Assembly (NCBI GenBank): GCA_020354025.1 | Contig: CP070638.1 | Coordinates: 2,387,038 to 2,451,037, forward strand | DNA: 64,000 bases | Direction: 5' to 3' | Source: Fidelibacterota bacterium | GTDB taxonomy: Bacteria > Fidelibacterota > Marinisomatia > SCGC-AAA003-L08 > TS1B11 | In this document: piece by piece, positions 1 through 9,900 of the stretch | How the letters are laid out: every line of letters starts with the position of its first letter | Position numbering within the stretch: position 1 is the first letter of the stretch | The notes under the pieces: model-generated | The model's database searches: none | Told to the model about the DNA's origin: nothing | The model's input: the letters and a program-made list of their open reading frames with translations, nothing else | Made by a program: the position numbers and the translations under genes

Positions 1-354
1 CACAAGTGTAACCCACAATACCGCCAAGGCCAGGGCCAGACCAGCCAGGTGGAAGGCATAGCCACCATGAATGGTCCGTTCCACACCATAGGTCATGAAA
101 GCGGAAACTGTCAACACACCACCGAGGCCCGCCACGACTTTACTGAGAGTCTTGCCCAGGGTGGTTCCTGTCCCGTTTTCCCCCTGGGGCGTGCCCAGAC
201 CGGCGGCTAGGAGATAAAGGAGCCAGATAATCAAACCCCCGCTTACCGTTATAAGTGTAATGAAGAAATCGCCCAGGGCCATGGCCAGCAAGCTGGCGAT
301 GAAAACAACGACGACAATCAACCGGCTGATGATGATAAGTGATTCCCGGGACAT
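1..354 (-). CDS. Hydrophobic membrane protein, N-terminal part (cut by window edge)
   Basis: An open frame starts at the ATG complementary to 352-354 and runs off the left edge of the window (118 codons visible). A good ribosome binding site (AAGGAG) lies a few bases upstream of this ATG, which supports the start. The visible part has about four hydrophobic stretches: residues about 5-25, 28-42, 68-82 and 97-118. A polar Gly/Thr-rich loop separates the second and third. This indicates an integral inner-membrane protein. I do not recognise the family. It is divergent from the lipid A block that begins at 579, so the two share the 355-578 intergenic region. Confidence 0.7.
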   Translation of the reverse strand, partial: MSRESLIIISRLIVVVVFIASLLAMALGDFFITLITVSGGLIIWLLYLLAAGLGTPQGENGTGTTLGKTLSKVVAGLGGVLTVSAFMTYGVERTIHGGYAFHLAGLALALAVLWVTLV

Positions 355-541
355 ATGCACTCCTTATTCAGGATAATGGTTCGCGCCAGTACTCCCCGCA
401 TAGACTGGGCGAACGTCATTGACGCAACGTGGAAAATTCCATGCCGCTTCGCTCAAATGCAAGTTATAATCTGCGTTGGTCCTTACCATTTCGAAACCAG
501 CAGAAACAGTGAATTATCGCTTACAGGGAGCGAAGTGAGAG

Positions 542-568
542 TGGACATTCAGCTTCGCCGGCTATAAT
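542..568 (+). promoter_or_regulatory. Possible promoter of the lipid A block
   Basis: A perfect TATAAT lies at 563-568 and a TGGACA at 542-547, separated by 15 bases. The -10 box ends only 10 bases before the ATG at 579, so a transcript starting there would have almost no leader. The spacer is short and the call is tentative. Confidence 0.25.
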
Positions 569-578
569 TTCATTGGCA

Positions 579-1571
579 ATGCCGGGCAGCAAAATTAAAA
601 CAGCCGTAATCGGTGTGGGATACCTGGGTCGCCATCACGTGGAACAACTTCTGCAGATACCGGAAGCGCACCTGATAGGGGTATACGATGTAGAAGCGGG
701 TGCCGCGGCGGAAATCCAGCAAAGATATAACATAAGCGCTTTTAAGACCTACGAGGAAGCCTTGTTGGCGGCGGAAGCCGTGTCGGTGGTGGTACCTACT
801 CAGCAACATTTCCAGGTCGTATCCCGGGCGCTTGAGTCCGACTGCCATGTATTTGTTGAAAAGCCTATCTGTCAGACCCTGGCCGAGGCTGACCGGCTCC
901 TGCGTCTGGCAGAGCACCGGGGGCGGCTTCTCCAGGTGGGACACATTGAACGGCTGAATCCCGCCGCCCGGGTACTGGAAAAGTACGCCCTGGCGCCGCG
1001 CTTCATCGAGGGGCACCGTCTGTCTCCCTTTTCCGAACGGGGAGCCGATGTGCCGGTCATACTCGATCTAATGATTCATGACATTGATGTAGTACTCCAC
1101 CTAGTGAAATCCCCCGTGCAGGAGGTTCGGGCCAACGGTGTTAATGTCATCACCGACTCAGTTGACATCGCAACCGCTCGCCTGGAATTCGAGAATGGCG
1201 CTGTAGCGAACCTGACAGCCAGCCGTATCTCCCAGAAACAAATGCGTAAGCTGCGTCTGTTTCAAAGCCACCTCTACATCGGAGTCGACTTCCTGCAACA
1301 GCTTACTGAAGTGTACCGACTGCTGGAATCGGATGAGGATTCGACTGGCGCTCTTCTCACCATGCCATTCGAGTTCAATGGTCGGCGACGGCTGATCACC
1401 TATGAGAAGCCGGAAGTGCATGAAGACAACGCTCTCCACCTGGAATTAGGCAATTTCATTCGGTCGGTGGCAGGTCTGGAAGAGCCGATCGTTGATGGCT
1501 ACTCAGCACGGGCAGCCCTTGATGTGGCTATCCGAATTCAGGAAGCCATCGCTCACGACCAAAGCGATTAA
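579..1571 (+). CDS. Gfo/Idh/MocA family NAD(P)-dependent oxidoreductase
   Basis: The protein has about 330 residues. It opens with a Rossmann nucleotide-binding motif (AVIGVGYLGRHH) and carries the family's EKP catalytic-lysine motif (VFVEKPIC, about residue 93). The C-terminal alpha/beta substrate domain has a DLMIHDIDVVLHL motif. This is the usual length of sugar-nucleotide dehydrogenases of this family. ATG 579 is chosen over an in-frame TTG at 573; neither has a convincing Shine-Dalgarno sequence. It sits just upstream of lpxB, a DUF374 gene and lpxK. In other bacteria GnnA-type members of this family oxidise UDP-GlcNAc at C3, allowing amide-linked lipid A. That role fits here but is inferred from context only. 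No GnnB transaminase or LpxA gene is visible. Confidence 0.85.
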   Translation: MPGSKIKTAVIGVGYLGRHHVEQLLQIPEAHLIGVYDVEAGAAAEIQQRYNISAFKTYEEALLAAEAVSVVVPTQQHFQVVSRALESDCHVFVEKPICQTLAEADRLLRLAEHRGRLLQVGHIERLNPAARVLEKYALAPRFIEGHRLSPFSERGADVPVILDLMIHDIDVVLHLVKSPVQEVRANGVNVITDSVDIATARLEFENGAVANLTASRISQKQMRKLRLFQSHLYIGVDFLQQLTEVYRLLESDEDSTGALLTMPFEFNGRRRLITYEKPEVHEDNALHLELGNFIRSVAGLEEPIVDGYSARAALDVAIRIQEAIAHDQSD

Positions 1572-1704
1572 AGCTCACAGATAACGGACGGGGAACCACA
1601 CTCATAAGAATGATGAAAACTGCGTCTGCATCAATAGTGATTCTTCCAGCTGATACGCCAGAGTCATCGGTACTACCGCTTGCCAGCTTCAAGGCGTTAG
1701 TACC

Positions 1705-2892
1705 TTGACAGCTTCAAATCGTCGCTTTTTCATTGTTGCCGGAGAGGTCTCAGGAGATCATCATGGCGCCGCCTTAATGGCGGCTATGCAGCGGCTGGAA
1801 CCGTCCAGCAGTTTTGCCGGTATCGGCGGCACCCGTTTGCAGGAACTGGGTATGAAGTGCCTTTTCAAGGCTGAGGAAATGGCGCTAGTGGGATTCTGGG
1901 AGGTATTCCGCCGGCTTCCCTTTCTCATACGGGCTATGCGGCGGACCAGCAAATATATCCTGAACTGGCAGCCCGAACGGGCGATACTCATCGACTATCC
2001 CGGATTCAATCTGCACCTGGCCCGACGGCTTCATCGAGCTGGTATTCCGGTTACCTACTATATCAGTCCCCAGCTATGGGCTTGGAAGGAAGGCCGCATC
2101 GCTACAATTCGTGAGTGTGTCGACCAGATGCTGGTGATTTTTCCCTTCGAAACGGAATGGTACCGCCAACGCGGAGTTGAAGCGCACTTCGTGGGGCATC
2201 CAATTTTAGAGGAGGCGCCTCCGGAAATATCCAGGCGAGATTACCTCCGGGACCTCGGTCTAGATGACACGCAGCCGGTATTGACCCTCTTCCCGGGCAG
2301 TCGCCAACAGGAGCTACATCGCCATTTGCAGCTTTTTTTTGACGCCGCCCGCCTTTTAAAGAAGGAGCTCCCGAATCTGCAGGTAGTGCTCGGGCTGGCC
2401 CGTGGCCTTCCGCCGGAGTTGGTACCAACGGATATGCGTCGTGAAATGGTGGTTGCCGATACACAGCCCCGCCTGGCTCTACGCTACGCCGATGCGGCTG
2501 TTGTAGCTTCCGGCACCGCAACCCTCGAGGGGGCCGTATGGGGCGTTCCAATGGTAGTGGTTTACCGGGTGGCTCCGCTGTCATGGTGGCTGGGCCGTAG
2601 GCTGGTGAACCTGTCATATACCGGCATGGCCAACATCCTTTCAGGGGAAGAGATTGTGCCCGAATTCCTTCAGGAGCGGGCGCAGCCGGGACCTATCGCC
2701 AGGGCTGTCCTACCCTACTTTCAGGATAGTTCCCACAGGGAAATCGTGCTTAAGAAACTTTCCAGGGTACGGCAATCCCTGGAGCCTTCCTCGGGTGATA
2801 ATACCGGACCGGACCCGGAACAGACGTTCACCTCTGGTGGGGATAAGGGAGCCTCCTTTCTGGCGGCTCGAGCTGTTTTATCCGTAGAATGA
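1705..2892 (+). CDS. lpxB: Lipid-A-disaccharide synthase
   Basis: This enzyme condenses UDP-2,3-diacylglucosamine with lipid X to make the tetraacyl lipid A disaccharide at the inner face of the inner membrane. Length (395 residues) and motifs fit LpxB (GT19): AGEVSGDHHG at the N-terminus, the membrane-associated hydrophobic region after residue 60, PFETEWY followed by FVGHP, and the nucleotide-binding PGSRQQE segment. The start is a TTG at 1705, with AAGGCG upstream, because the conserved N-terminus begins right after it. The C-terminal 35 residues are low in similarity to typical LpxB. The stop overlaps the next gene's start in an ATGA arrangement, implying translational coupling. Confidence 0.93.
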   Translation: MTASNRRFFIVAGEVSGDHHGAALMAAMQRLEPSSSFAGIGGTRLQELGMKCLFKAEEMALVGFWEVFRRLPFLIRAMRRTSKYILNWQPERAILIDYPGFNLHLARRLHRAGIPVTYYISPQLWAWKEGRIATIRECVDQMLVIFPFETEWYRQRGVEAHFVGHPILEEAPPEISRRDYLRDLGLDDTQPVLTLFPGSRQQELHRHLQLFFDAARLLKKELPNLQVVLGLARGLPPELVPTDMRREMVVADTQPRLALRYADAAVVASGTATLEGAVWGVPMVVVYRVAPLSWWLGRRLVNLSYTGMANILSGEEIVPEFLQERAQPGPIARAVLPYFQDSSHREIVLKKLSRVRQSLEPSSGDNTGPDPEQTFTSGGDKGASFLAARAVLSVE

Positions 2893-3560
2893 ATGCAACC
2901 TCCCAAAAGACCCCGAGATTCCGGCCAAGACTACTGGGGCAGCTGGGACGGGGACTGTTCGCCACCTTATTTCTTTTTAACCGCTTTATTGTGCGGGGAG
3001 AGGCGTATTTAGCCCAGGCTCTTGCCAGTAACCGACCGGTTTTTATAGGCGTCTGGCACGCCAGGATGATTTACCCGATATGGTATATGCGTCGACACAG
3101 GCCACTGGCATTGGTCAGCCAATCCAGTGACGGAGAGATTATGTACAATCTGCTCAAGTCACTGGGTTATGATACAATCCGCGGCAGTAGTACCGTGGGC
3201 AGCCGGGAAGCCTTACGGGCAATGATGCATACTCTAGATGAGCCTGATGTCATAATGATGAATGCCATGGACGGTCCCGTAGGGCCAGCTAAAGTGGCCA
3301 AGGTGGGTGGCCTGGCGCTGGCTGCCAGGAAAAAGGCGATCATAATTCCTGCCTCGGGGGCGGCCAGCCGTCGGTGGGTTTTTAAGCGCAGCTGGGACCG
3401 CTTTCAGATTCCCAAGCCGTTTGGCCGGGTCATTGTCCAATTCGGTTCGCCCGTCGAGATGGAACCCGACATGGACGATCAGGATCTGGCCCGGCTCATG
3501 GCTCAACAAATTAACCGGGCGGAAGAGAAGGCCGATGCCCTCGCTGCGCACTTGGACTAA
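2889..3560 (+). CDS. DUF374 lysophospholipid-acyltransferase-like protein
   Basis: The 223-residue protein belongs to the DUF374 family, distantly related to lipid A late acyltransferases and PlsC-type enzymes. Seen in the sequence: a WHARM motif at about residue 56, the SQSSDGE segment, the GSSTVGSREALRAM segment and a DGPVGP motif near residue 136. Together these form the family's conserved acyltransferase-like core. An N-terminal hydrophobic segment (about 15-30) could anchor it to the membrane. It lies between lpxB and lpxK, overlapping both, so a late acyl transfer onto a lipid A precursor is plausible but not shown by sequence alone. Confidence 0.85.
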   Translation: MNATSQKTPRFRPRLLGQLGRGLFATLFLFNRFIVRGEAYLAQALASNRPVFIGVWHARMIYPIWYMRRHRPLALVSQSSDGEIMYNLLKSLGYDTIRGSSTVGSREALRAMMHTLDEPDVIMMNAMDGPVGPAKVAKVGGLALAARKKAIIIPASGAASRRWVFKRSWDRFQIPKPFGRVIVQFGSPVEMEPDMDDQDLARLMAQQINRAEEKADALAAHLD

Positions 3561-4620
3561 GCTCCGGCCCTTGCTCTGGCCTGTCTCCCTGCTGTACTGG
3601 GTCGTTGCGTGGTGCCGGAACTTTTTCTACAACATTGGCTTCTTCATCACTCGGCGGGTATCGGTTCCTGTGGTTTCTATCGGCAATCTGTCGGTTGGGG
3701 GCACGGGAAAAACACCCGCAGTCATCTTCATCGCCCAGCATCTGCTTAACCTGGGCTATAAGGTCGGCGTTGTTAGCCGCGGGTACGGCCGACGGTCCTC
3801 AGGTACAATACTGGTCAGCGACGGGAAGCACATCCTGGCCGACTCCGATAATACCGGTGATGAACCTTACCTGATAGCCTCCCAACTGACCACCGTCCCG
3901 GTCCTGGTAGATGAAGACCGCTATCGAGGTGCGGCGACAATGATCACACGTTTCGAGCCCGACGTTATTATACTGGATGACGCTTTCCAGCACCGGGGCC
4001 TGACCCGTGACTGTGATATCGTTCTGTTGGATGCTAGCTCACCGCTGTCGGACTACCACATTTTTCCCAACGGCGTTTTACGTGAGCACTTTGGTGCCTT
4101 AAAGCGAGCGAACCTGGTAGTATGGACCAGGGTTGATTCCCGGTCACCTATCCCGGAATTGAAGCAACGAGTGGCCAAACTGGGTATTCCGCAAATCCAC
4201 AGTGAAATGGAAGTAAATCAGCAGCTCATAGAGTCCGCGACCGGCGACATGATACCCGCCGAACAACTTCAGGGGGAGCGCATTCTGGCCTTCTGCGGCA
4301 TCGCTCAGCCATTGTCATTCTACCATGCGCTTATCAAGCTGGGACTGGAGCCAGAGACCGTGCGTTACTATCCTGATCACTACCACTACTCCAATGATGA
4401 TATAATGTATCTGTCAGGATTGACCGAGGAGAACCGGCTGACGGTGGTGACTACGGAGAAGGATGCAGTCAAGCTGGATCGCGATTTCCTGATCGACTGC
4501 CGGGTTTATGCTTTGCGAATCAAGTTTTGTCTGACCGGTCAGAACCTGAAAACCTTCCAGGAAACGCTGCTTCAATATTTGCCACTCCCGAAGATAATCT
4601 CGGCAGCGGGAGAGGCGTAA
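3535..4620 (+). CDS. lpxK: Tetraacyldisaccharide 4'-kinase
   Basis: LpxK phosphorylates the 4' position of the lipid A disaccharide, the sixth step of the pathway, at the inner membrane. The N-terminal membrane-associated helix (about residues 12-35) is followed by the Walker A motif GGTGKTP (about 48-54). The SRGYGR motif and the DDAFQHRG segment typical of LpxK also follow. I chose ATG 3535 (361 residues) over the longer frame because a purine-rich GAAGAGAAG lies immediately upstream and the conserved LpxK N-terminus begins there. The gene overlaps the DUF374 gene by 26 bases, continuing the coupled operon. Confidence 0.93.
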   Translation: MPSLRTWTKLRPLLWPVSLLYWVVAWCRNFFYNIGFFITRRVSVPVVSIGNLSVGGTGKTPAVIFIAQHLLNLGYKVGVVSRGYGRRSSGTILVSDGKHILADSDNTGDEPYLIASQLTTVPVLVDEDRYRGAATMITRFEPDVIILDDAFQHRGLTRDCDIVLLDASSPLSDYHIFPNGVLREHFGALKRANLVVWTRVDSRSPIPELKQRVAKLGIPQIHSEMEVNQQLIESATGDMIPAEQLQGERILAFCGIAQPLSFYHALIKLGLEPETVRYYPDHYHYSNDDIMYLSGLTEENRLTVVTTEKDAVKLDRDFLIDCRVYALRIKFCLTGQNLKTFQETLLQYLPLPKIISAAGEA

Positions 4621-4622
4621 AA

Positions 4623-4670
4623 AAGCCTACGACTTTTCCTGAAGGATGCCCGCAGGAAAGTCGTGGGCTT
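4623..4670 (-). terminator. Rho-independent terminator of the gapA transcript
   Basis: A long hairpin has arms AAGCC-T-ACGACTTT and the matching AAAGTCGT-G-GGCTT around an 11-base loop. On the minus strand it is followed by a run of six T residues. It lies 74 bases beyond the gapA stop. On the plus strand it is followed only by AAAAGAG, so it would end lpxK transcripts less well. Confidence 0.85.
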
Positions 4671-4743
4671 AAAAGAGATACCGATATATCGTTCTAACAG
4701 CTTCGGCGGATTTGTAAGCTGATAGCTACTCCTGATCGGCCTC

Positions 4744-5748
4744 CTAGTCCCCCCAACCGTCGAAAATCCCCATCAGGTCCGCAACCCGCATGGAATAAGC
4801 CCATTCGTTATCATACCAGTTCAGCGTCTTCACGAAGTGGCCGCCGATCACCTTGGTGAAGGGGGCGTCGTAGATAGACGAGTGTGGGTCGCCGATGATG
4901 TCCCGGGAGACGATAGGCAGGTCGGAATAAGCCAGGATTCCTTTCATCCGCGTTGTTGCCGCGGCCTCACGAACAGCGGCATTGATGTCATCCACTGTTA
5001 CTTTTTTCTCCAGCTCACAGACCAGATCCACAACGGACCCGTCAGGGACGGGAACCCTTGAGGCCAAGCCGTCCAGTCGTCCCGCCAGCTCGGGCAGCAC
5101 CTTCCCGACGGCCCTGGCCGCGCCGGTAGTTGTTGGGATAATATTCTCCGCGGCAGCCCGGCTGCGACGCCAGTCCTTATGAGGCACATCGGCCAGGCGC
5201 TGATCGTTAGTGTAAGCGTGGACCGTGTTGATGATGCCCTCCACGATACCGAAGGCCTCGTGCAGCACCTTAGCCATCGGGGCCAGGCAGTTGGTGGTGC
5301 AGCTGGCATTGGAGACGATCCGGTGCTCCGGCTTAAGGCCGTCCTCGTTTACTCCGATGACCGCAGTAAAGTCGATCTCATCCTTGGCCGGGACGGCCAG
5401 GATCACCCGCTTGGCGCCAGCGTCCAGGTGAGGCTGAATCTGTTCCCGCTGTCGGAAAACACCGGTAGCTTCCACAACCACATCGATGTCCAGCTCACCC
5501 CAGGGAAGATCAGCTGGATTCCGTTCGGTCAGCATTTTCACCCGGTCCCGGGAAGTCTTCAGGTCTCCGTCTTCGATAGTTACCTTTCCTGGGAATACAC
5601 CCATGATCGTATCGTACTGAAGCTGGTATGCCAGTGCGTTATGATCAAACAGGTCGTTAATAGCCACGACGTTAATGTCATCGCGCTCGTGCAGGATGCG
5701 AAATACCGACCGGCCGATACGACCGAATCCATTGATTGCCACTCTCAT
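4744..5748 (-). CDS. gap: Glyceraldehyde-3-phosphate dehydrogenase (phosphorylating, type I)
   Basis: The protein has 334 residues, the standard GAPDH length. It converts glyceraldehyde 3-phosphate, phosphate and NAD+ to 1,3-bisphosphoglycerate in glycolysis and gluconeogenesis. Every key residue is present: the dinucleotide motif GFGRIGR, Asp32 in AINDL (favours NAD), the active-site segment SNASCTTNC with Cys150, His177 in TVHAYT, the TTTGAA phosphate-site loop and Arg231 in SRVPV. The start overlaps the stop of the upstream GAPDH-like gene (ATGA), so the two are translated from one message. A strong terminator follows. It is the active enzyme of the pair. Confidence 0.97.
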   Translation of the reverse strand: MRVAINGFGRIGRSVFRILHERDDINVVAINDLFDHNALAYQLQYDTIMGVFPGKVTIEDGDLKTSRDRVKMLTERNPADLPWGELDIDVVVEATGVFRQREQIQPHLDAGAKRVILAVPAKDEIDFTAVIGVNEDGLKPEHRIVSNASCTTNCLAPMAKVLHEAFGIVEGIINTVHAYTNDQRLADVPHKDWRRSRAAAENIIPTTTGAARAVGKVLPELAGRLDGLASRVPVPDGSVVDLVCELEKKVTVDDINAAVREAAATTRMKGILAYSDLPIVSRDIIGDPHSSIYDAPFTKVIGGHFVKTLNWYDNEWAYSMRVADLMGIFDGWGD

Positions 5749-6794
5749 GCCGCACCTTCCTTTTTATTGAATCTGGCGTAAGCCTGGATGATATCAATCA
5801 GACGGGCTGCGTGTCCCCACCCGTTGTCATACCAGCTAATGGTCTTTACAAGCTTCCCCTTGGTTTTCATAGTAGCCTTACTGTCGAAAACCAGGCTGTG
5901 ACGGTTGCCGATAACATCACTGGACACGATCGGGTCTTCCGTCACTTCGATGATGTCCGGCATTTCCCCGGCGGCTTCAAACATAGCCTCGTTGATTGCC
6001 TCAACCGTAGCTTCCGCATTTTTAAACTGGTATGTGATATCGACACACGAACCATCTGCAACGGGAACGTTAAGTGCAATGCCGTCAAATCCGCCCTTGA
6101 ACTGGGGCAGGACGGCTCCCAGCCACTTTACGGTGGGTGTTTCATTGGGAATGATATTTTCCGCTGCGGATCGGCTACGGCGAAAATCGCTTCCCGCCGT
6201 GTCCGCCAGCGGCTGATCGCTGGTATAGGCGTGGACAGTGGTCATCATAGCCCTGTCTACGCCAAACTTATCGTCCATGATCTTCAACATCAGTGCCACC
6301 GGGCCGGTGGTGGATGAGCCGGCGGATATCATCCGGTCCGAGGGAGAAATGGTATCTTCGTTCACACCCATCACAACCAGCCGATCAATCTTTTCATCGG
6401 GTAGATTGGTAACTATCACCCGCTTGGCACCCACTGTCAGATGGGCTTCCATGTGTGCCTTTTTAAGATACTTACCCGTGGCATCCACGACGATGTCTAC
6501 ATCGTAGCTTTCCCATGGAAAATCCCCTGGAGCCAGGCCGATGATCATTTCGGAACTCCGACCGTCATTCAGCAGGAGCTGATTATTTTTCAGACGTACT
6601 TCCTGCTGGAATGAACCGTGAACGGTATCCCGTTGCAGCAGATAATGCAGAATCTCGGGCTGTCCCACATCGCTAATGACGGGTATTTCTATTCTGGAGG
6701 TTTCGGAGGCTAGGCGATAAAAGTTTCGCCCGATACGGCCGAAACCCATCAGGCCTACCCGAATCCGCGAAGAGGTATTATTACTTCCTGACAT
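5745..6794 (-). CDS. GAPDH-like paralogue lacking the catalytic cysteine (probable pseudoenzyme)
   Basis: The 349-residue reading frame is intact and aligns with GAPDH throughout. GFGRIGR, the NEDT segment, TTVHAYTSDQ (His188), RRSRSAAENIIP and WYDNGWGHA are all recognisable. The active-site loop reads SAGSSTTGP instead of SNASCTTNC, so Ser161 replaces the nucleophilic cysteine. The phosphate-binding TTTGAA loop is replaced by NETPTVKW, and the Arg of SRVPV is Asn242 (LNVPV). Phosphorylating GAPDH activity is therefore unlikely. The gene has a good binding site (AAAGGATAACC before ATG) and is coupled to the canonical gap gene. It may form mixed tetramers, act as a regulator, or use another substrate; none of this can be read from the sequence. 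Confidence 0.9.
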   Translation of the reverse strand: MSGSNNTSSRIRVGLMGFGRIGRNFYRLASETSRIEIPVISDVGQPEILHYLLQRDTVHGSFQQEVRLKNNQLLLNDGRSSEMIIGLAPGDFPWESYDVDIVVDATGKYLKKAHMEAHLTVGAKRVIVTNLPDEKIDRLVVMGVNEDTISPSDRMISAGSSTTGPVALMLKIMDDKFGVDRAMMTTVHAYTSDQPLADTAGSDFRRSRSAAENIIPNETPTVKWLGAVLPQFKGGFDGIALNVPVADGSCVDITYQFKNAEATVEAINEAMFEAAGEMPDIIEVTEDPIVSSDVIGNRHSLVFDSKATMKTKGKLVKTISWYDNGWGHAARLIDIIQAYARFNKKEGAA

Positions 6795-6958
6795 GGTTAT
6801 CCTTTCTTACGCACGCTGGCCGGTCAGGTATTAAACTCGTGTTCCCGGCTCTATATTTCGGGGAGAAACTACCGCCTTATCATGACCGGAGACAAGTACC
6901 GTGTTCTGGAAGTTCAGATCCCAGGTTGGATAGGTTGGGCTATTTGTCTTCTAAGTAA

Positions 6959-9900
6959 CTAACTGAGGGCGAAACCCAGTACGAAGATCATGCCTGCAAA
7001 GGCTAGCAGTAGCGGCCACCCGGTAAATAGAAAGCGGCGCCGGCTGGGGTCCTCGAAAACGTGTACCTGGAACTCATGCATGGTTACCCCGCCATGGGCG
7101 TCGGTGATTTCGAAAGCGACGTCGTTGGGACCTTTCTGCACACTGCGCGGGCGCCACTTGAACAGTCCTGTACGGGGGTCAAAGTCTGAATAGCGGGGCA
7201 GCTTGGTGGCCTCGTAACGGATAGCGTCCCGATTCAGGTCTTCCGCCACCACTCGATAGTTGTACTCAAAATTGTTCAGTGCCACCGGCTTGGGCTGCGA
7301 GATAATCCGCGGCGGCATATTCACAAAGACGGTAGTAGCTTGCCGGTCAACTGTGTGGCCGTCGGAAACTTCTATCTCAAATTCCTGCCAGTTGAGCTGT
7401 TCCAGAGAAGGAATCCAGGTGACCACACCCCGGGAATCCACCTTCATTCCCCCGGGCTGTTTCGTCAGCTGGTAGGTCAGTTGAGCGTCTTCGTTCCTAT
7501 CGTCAACATTTACTCGGTAAACATAACGCTGTTCAGCTAACGCCATGGTATCCGCTTGTGAGATAATCACGGGCGGATAGTTGGCATAAATCCGGAAGGA
7601 TTGCTCGTCCCGGGAAAAACCGTCAGAAGCTGACAGGCGTACCTGGTGGTAGCCTGCCTGATTGAAAGTCGGGATCCAGGTAATCAAACCGTCATCGTCC
7701 ACTGTCATACCATCGGGGAATTCCCGTAGGCTATAGTGCACAAAGGGAACCCGCTTGGCGGTGTACTTTGGCATTATCCCCCGGCCACCCTGAAACAGTT
7801 CCCACAGAACGTCTTCAAGTTCGATCAATCCCTGTTCAGGGCTGTCGATCACCAGAATCAGCCGGTCGCCTTCCAGGAAAATATGTTTAACGTGCTGTTT
7901 GAGATCGATGCGTGCCGCCTCAGCTACTTCACCGGCTGGAGGCTTGCGAGGCTTGTTGATGAAAATGTTTTTCAGATCCCTGAATTGTGCCAGGTAGCGG
8001 GGCAGGTCCCGCTTGAACTTATCGTCCTGGAGACTCACTTCGAAGGCGACTGTGTTGGATATGTCAGTAACCACCGTCGGACGCCTGAACTTGAGCAAAC
8101 TGCTCTGGTTGTCATCTCGAGTCTCAACTTGGTAGCGGTATGTCTGACCTATGACAGCGGAATCGAGCGCCATAGAAATAATGCTGATGGGCGCATTGAC
8201 AAAGACAATGCCTCTGAACAGGGTCCTATCGATACCATCGGTGAGTTCCATTACGTACCGAGCCGCGTCAAGATCCTGGAAGGTGGTGGGCCAGGTGAGA
8301 TCGCCGGCAGAATCTATAGTCATGACTACCGGACCACTTACCAGATTCCACTGGAGGTAATCGTGCGGGTTAGAATCTCGGCCTTCGAACGACAGCCGCA
8401 ACGTATCCCCGGCCAGAATGGTCACAGCCAGCGGCGGCGCATCAACCAGTCGTGGTTGAGCGTTAACATAGACCCACCCATCCTGGATGTCCTCGGCAGT
8501 ACCATCGGTGACCTGCACCTGAAAGTACTGGGTATCAATCTGTGCCGGCGTGGGAGTCCAGCTGATGAGGCCACTGGGTCCAATGCTCATACCGTCCGGT
8601 GTCTGTAGCAGGGAAAAGACTTGGTCCTTCTTCGAGCCTGGCTGGAAAACGGTTACCTGGTAGCTATAGGGTTTTTGGACGTGAGCCACATGTGGTACGG
8701 TGGAAATGATGGTGAGCTTCGCGTTGACATTAAGCGTGAAAGTCTGAATGTCCTTATCAAATCCGTCGCTGGCCGAGATCACCACCTGGTAGTCATCGTG
8801 GTGGGTCTCATTAGTTCGCCAGCTGACGACGCCGTCCGGCTCAATAATCATGCCCTCCGGTCCTGACTCAAGGCGGTAGTCAATGCGGGCGTCAGTGTTG
8901 CGGTCCTCGACTTGGACACGGTAGGCAAACAGGTGCCCTGCCAGGAGTTGGAGGTTATCCGGCTGGCCGGTGATGCGTGGTTTGTCGTTGACGTAGATGA
9001 GAATCTGATCCCTGACTAACTCCTTTTCAGGAATAAGGACGGAATCGGTCACCATTTTCTCGGGCTTTACACCAATATCGTAGGTGATTTCATATTCAAC
9101 ATACCAGGTGCCCAGGTGCTCAGCCTTAGGCTGCCAGACAATGGCCTGGCGCTGGTAGTTAAATACCATGTCCGGCGCTTTCCGTAGGAAGCGGAAGCCA
9201 GCAAACTGCTCGAAGCGATCACCAAGTATCGCCCGGGTAAATTCGTCTCCCACATAGAGGAGCACATCGGGTGTACGATGCGGTGGAAATGCTCGGGGAC
9301 CGGATGGGAGCGACCTGTCGGGGAGGTAAACCTGGCTGACCTCCGCTTGCTCGGTAAATGGTTCAGGTTCCGCAGGCCTAACCGCCTCGTACGGTGGCAA
9401 AGGCAGCTGCCTGGAAAGTGGCTCTCCCATCGCCGTGAGCGTAATAAAGGGATTCGTGTCACTATGGACTGGTAACACGACAACCGGCGGATCCTTCTCG
9501 CTGGCAGGTAGGACCGTGAAGGATTGGCAGCGCAAGGGCGGTGTAATCCCATCCGGTAACCGGGATAGGATCTGCTCCCTGGTTACGGGCGTAACGAATC
9601 TGGTGTCGTTGGTCGTGACAGTGCCATCCGCCTGGAGGAAAACGATCTCCGACGTGCCATCCCCATCCAGGTCGATAGCAGCCAGGTCCAGGAGATTGGG
9701 GATCTCGGTGTCCAGGGCTACCCCCCTTAGCGCAGACCCGGTAAGACTTACCAAGGTGAGGGAACCATCCTTGTGGGGGAGTATGATTTCATCCTGACCA
9801 TCACCGTTAAGGTCACTGGTGGCCGATGTCGTTGGAAGAAGCGGTCCGCTAACGGTTGTGATAACGGACGTTGCATGGAAATCATCCAGCCCATTGATAT

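Noticed and set aside
570-1016. Minus-strand frame over the 579-1571 oxidoreductase gene
   Set aside because: Complementary to a gene with clear motifs; no product or binding site of its own.
3421-3534. Longer N-terminus for LpxK
   Set aside because: The conserved LpxK N-terminus and a purine-rich site support ATG 3535; the extra part lies inside the DUF374 gene.
5745-6794. GAPDH paralogue as a pseudogene
   Set aside because: The frame is intact and has a binding site, conserved fold motifs and coupling to gap; only active-site residues are changed.
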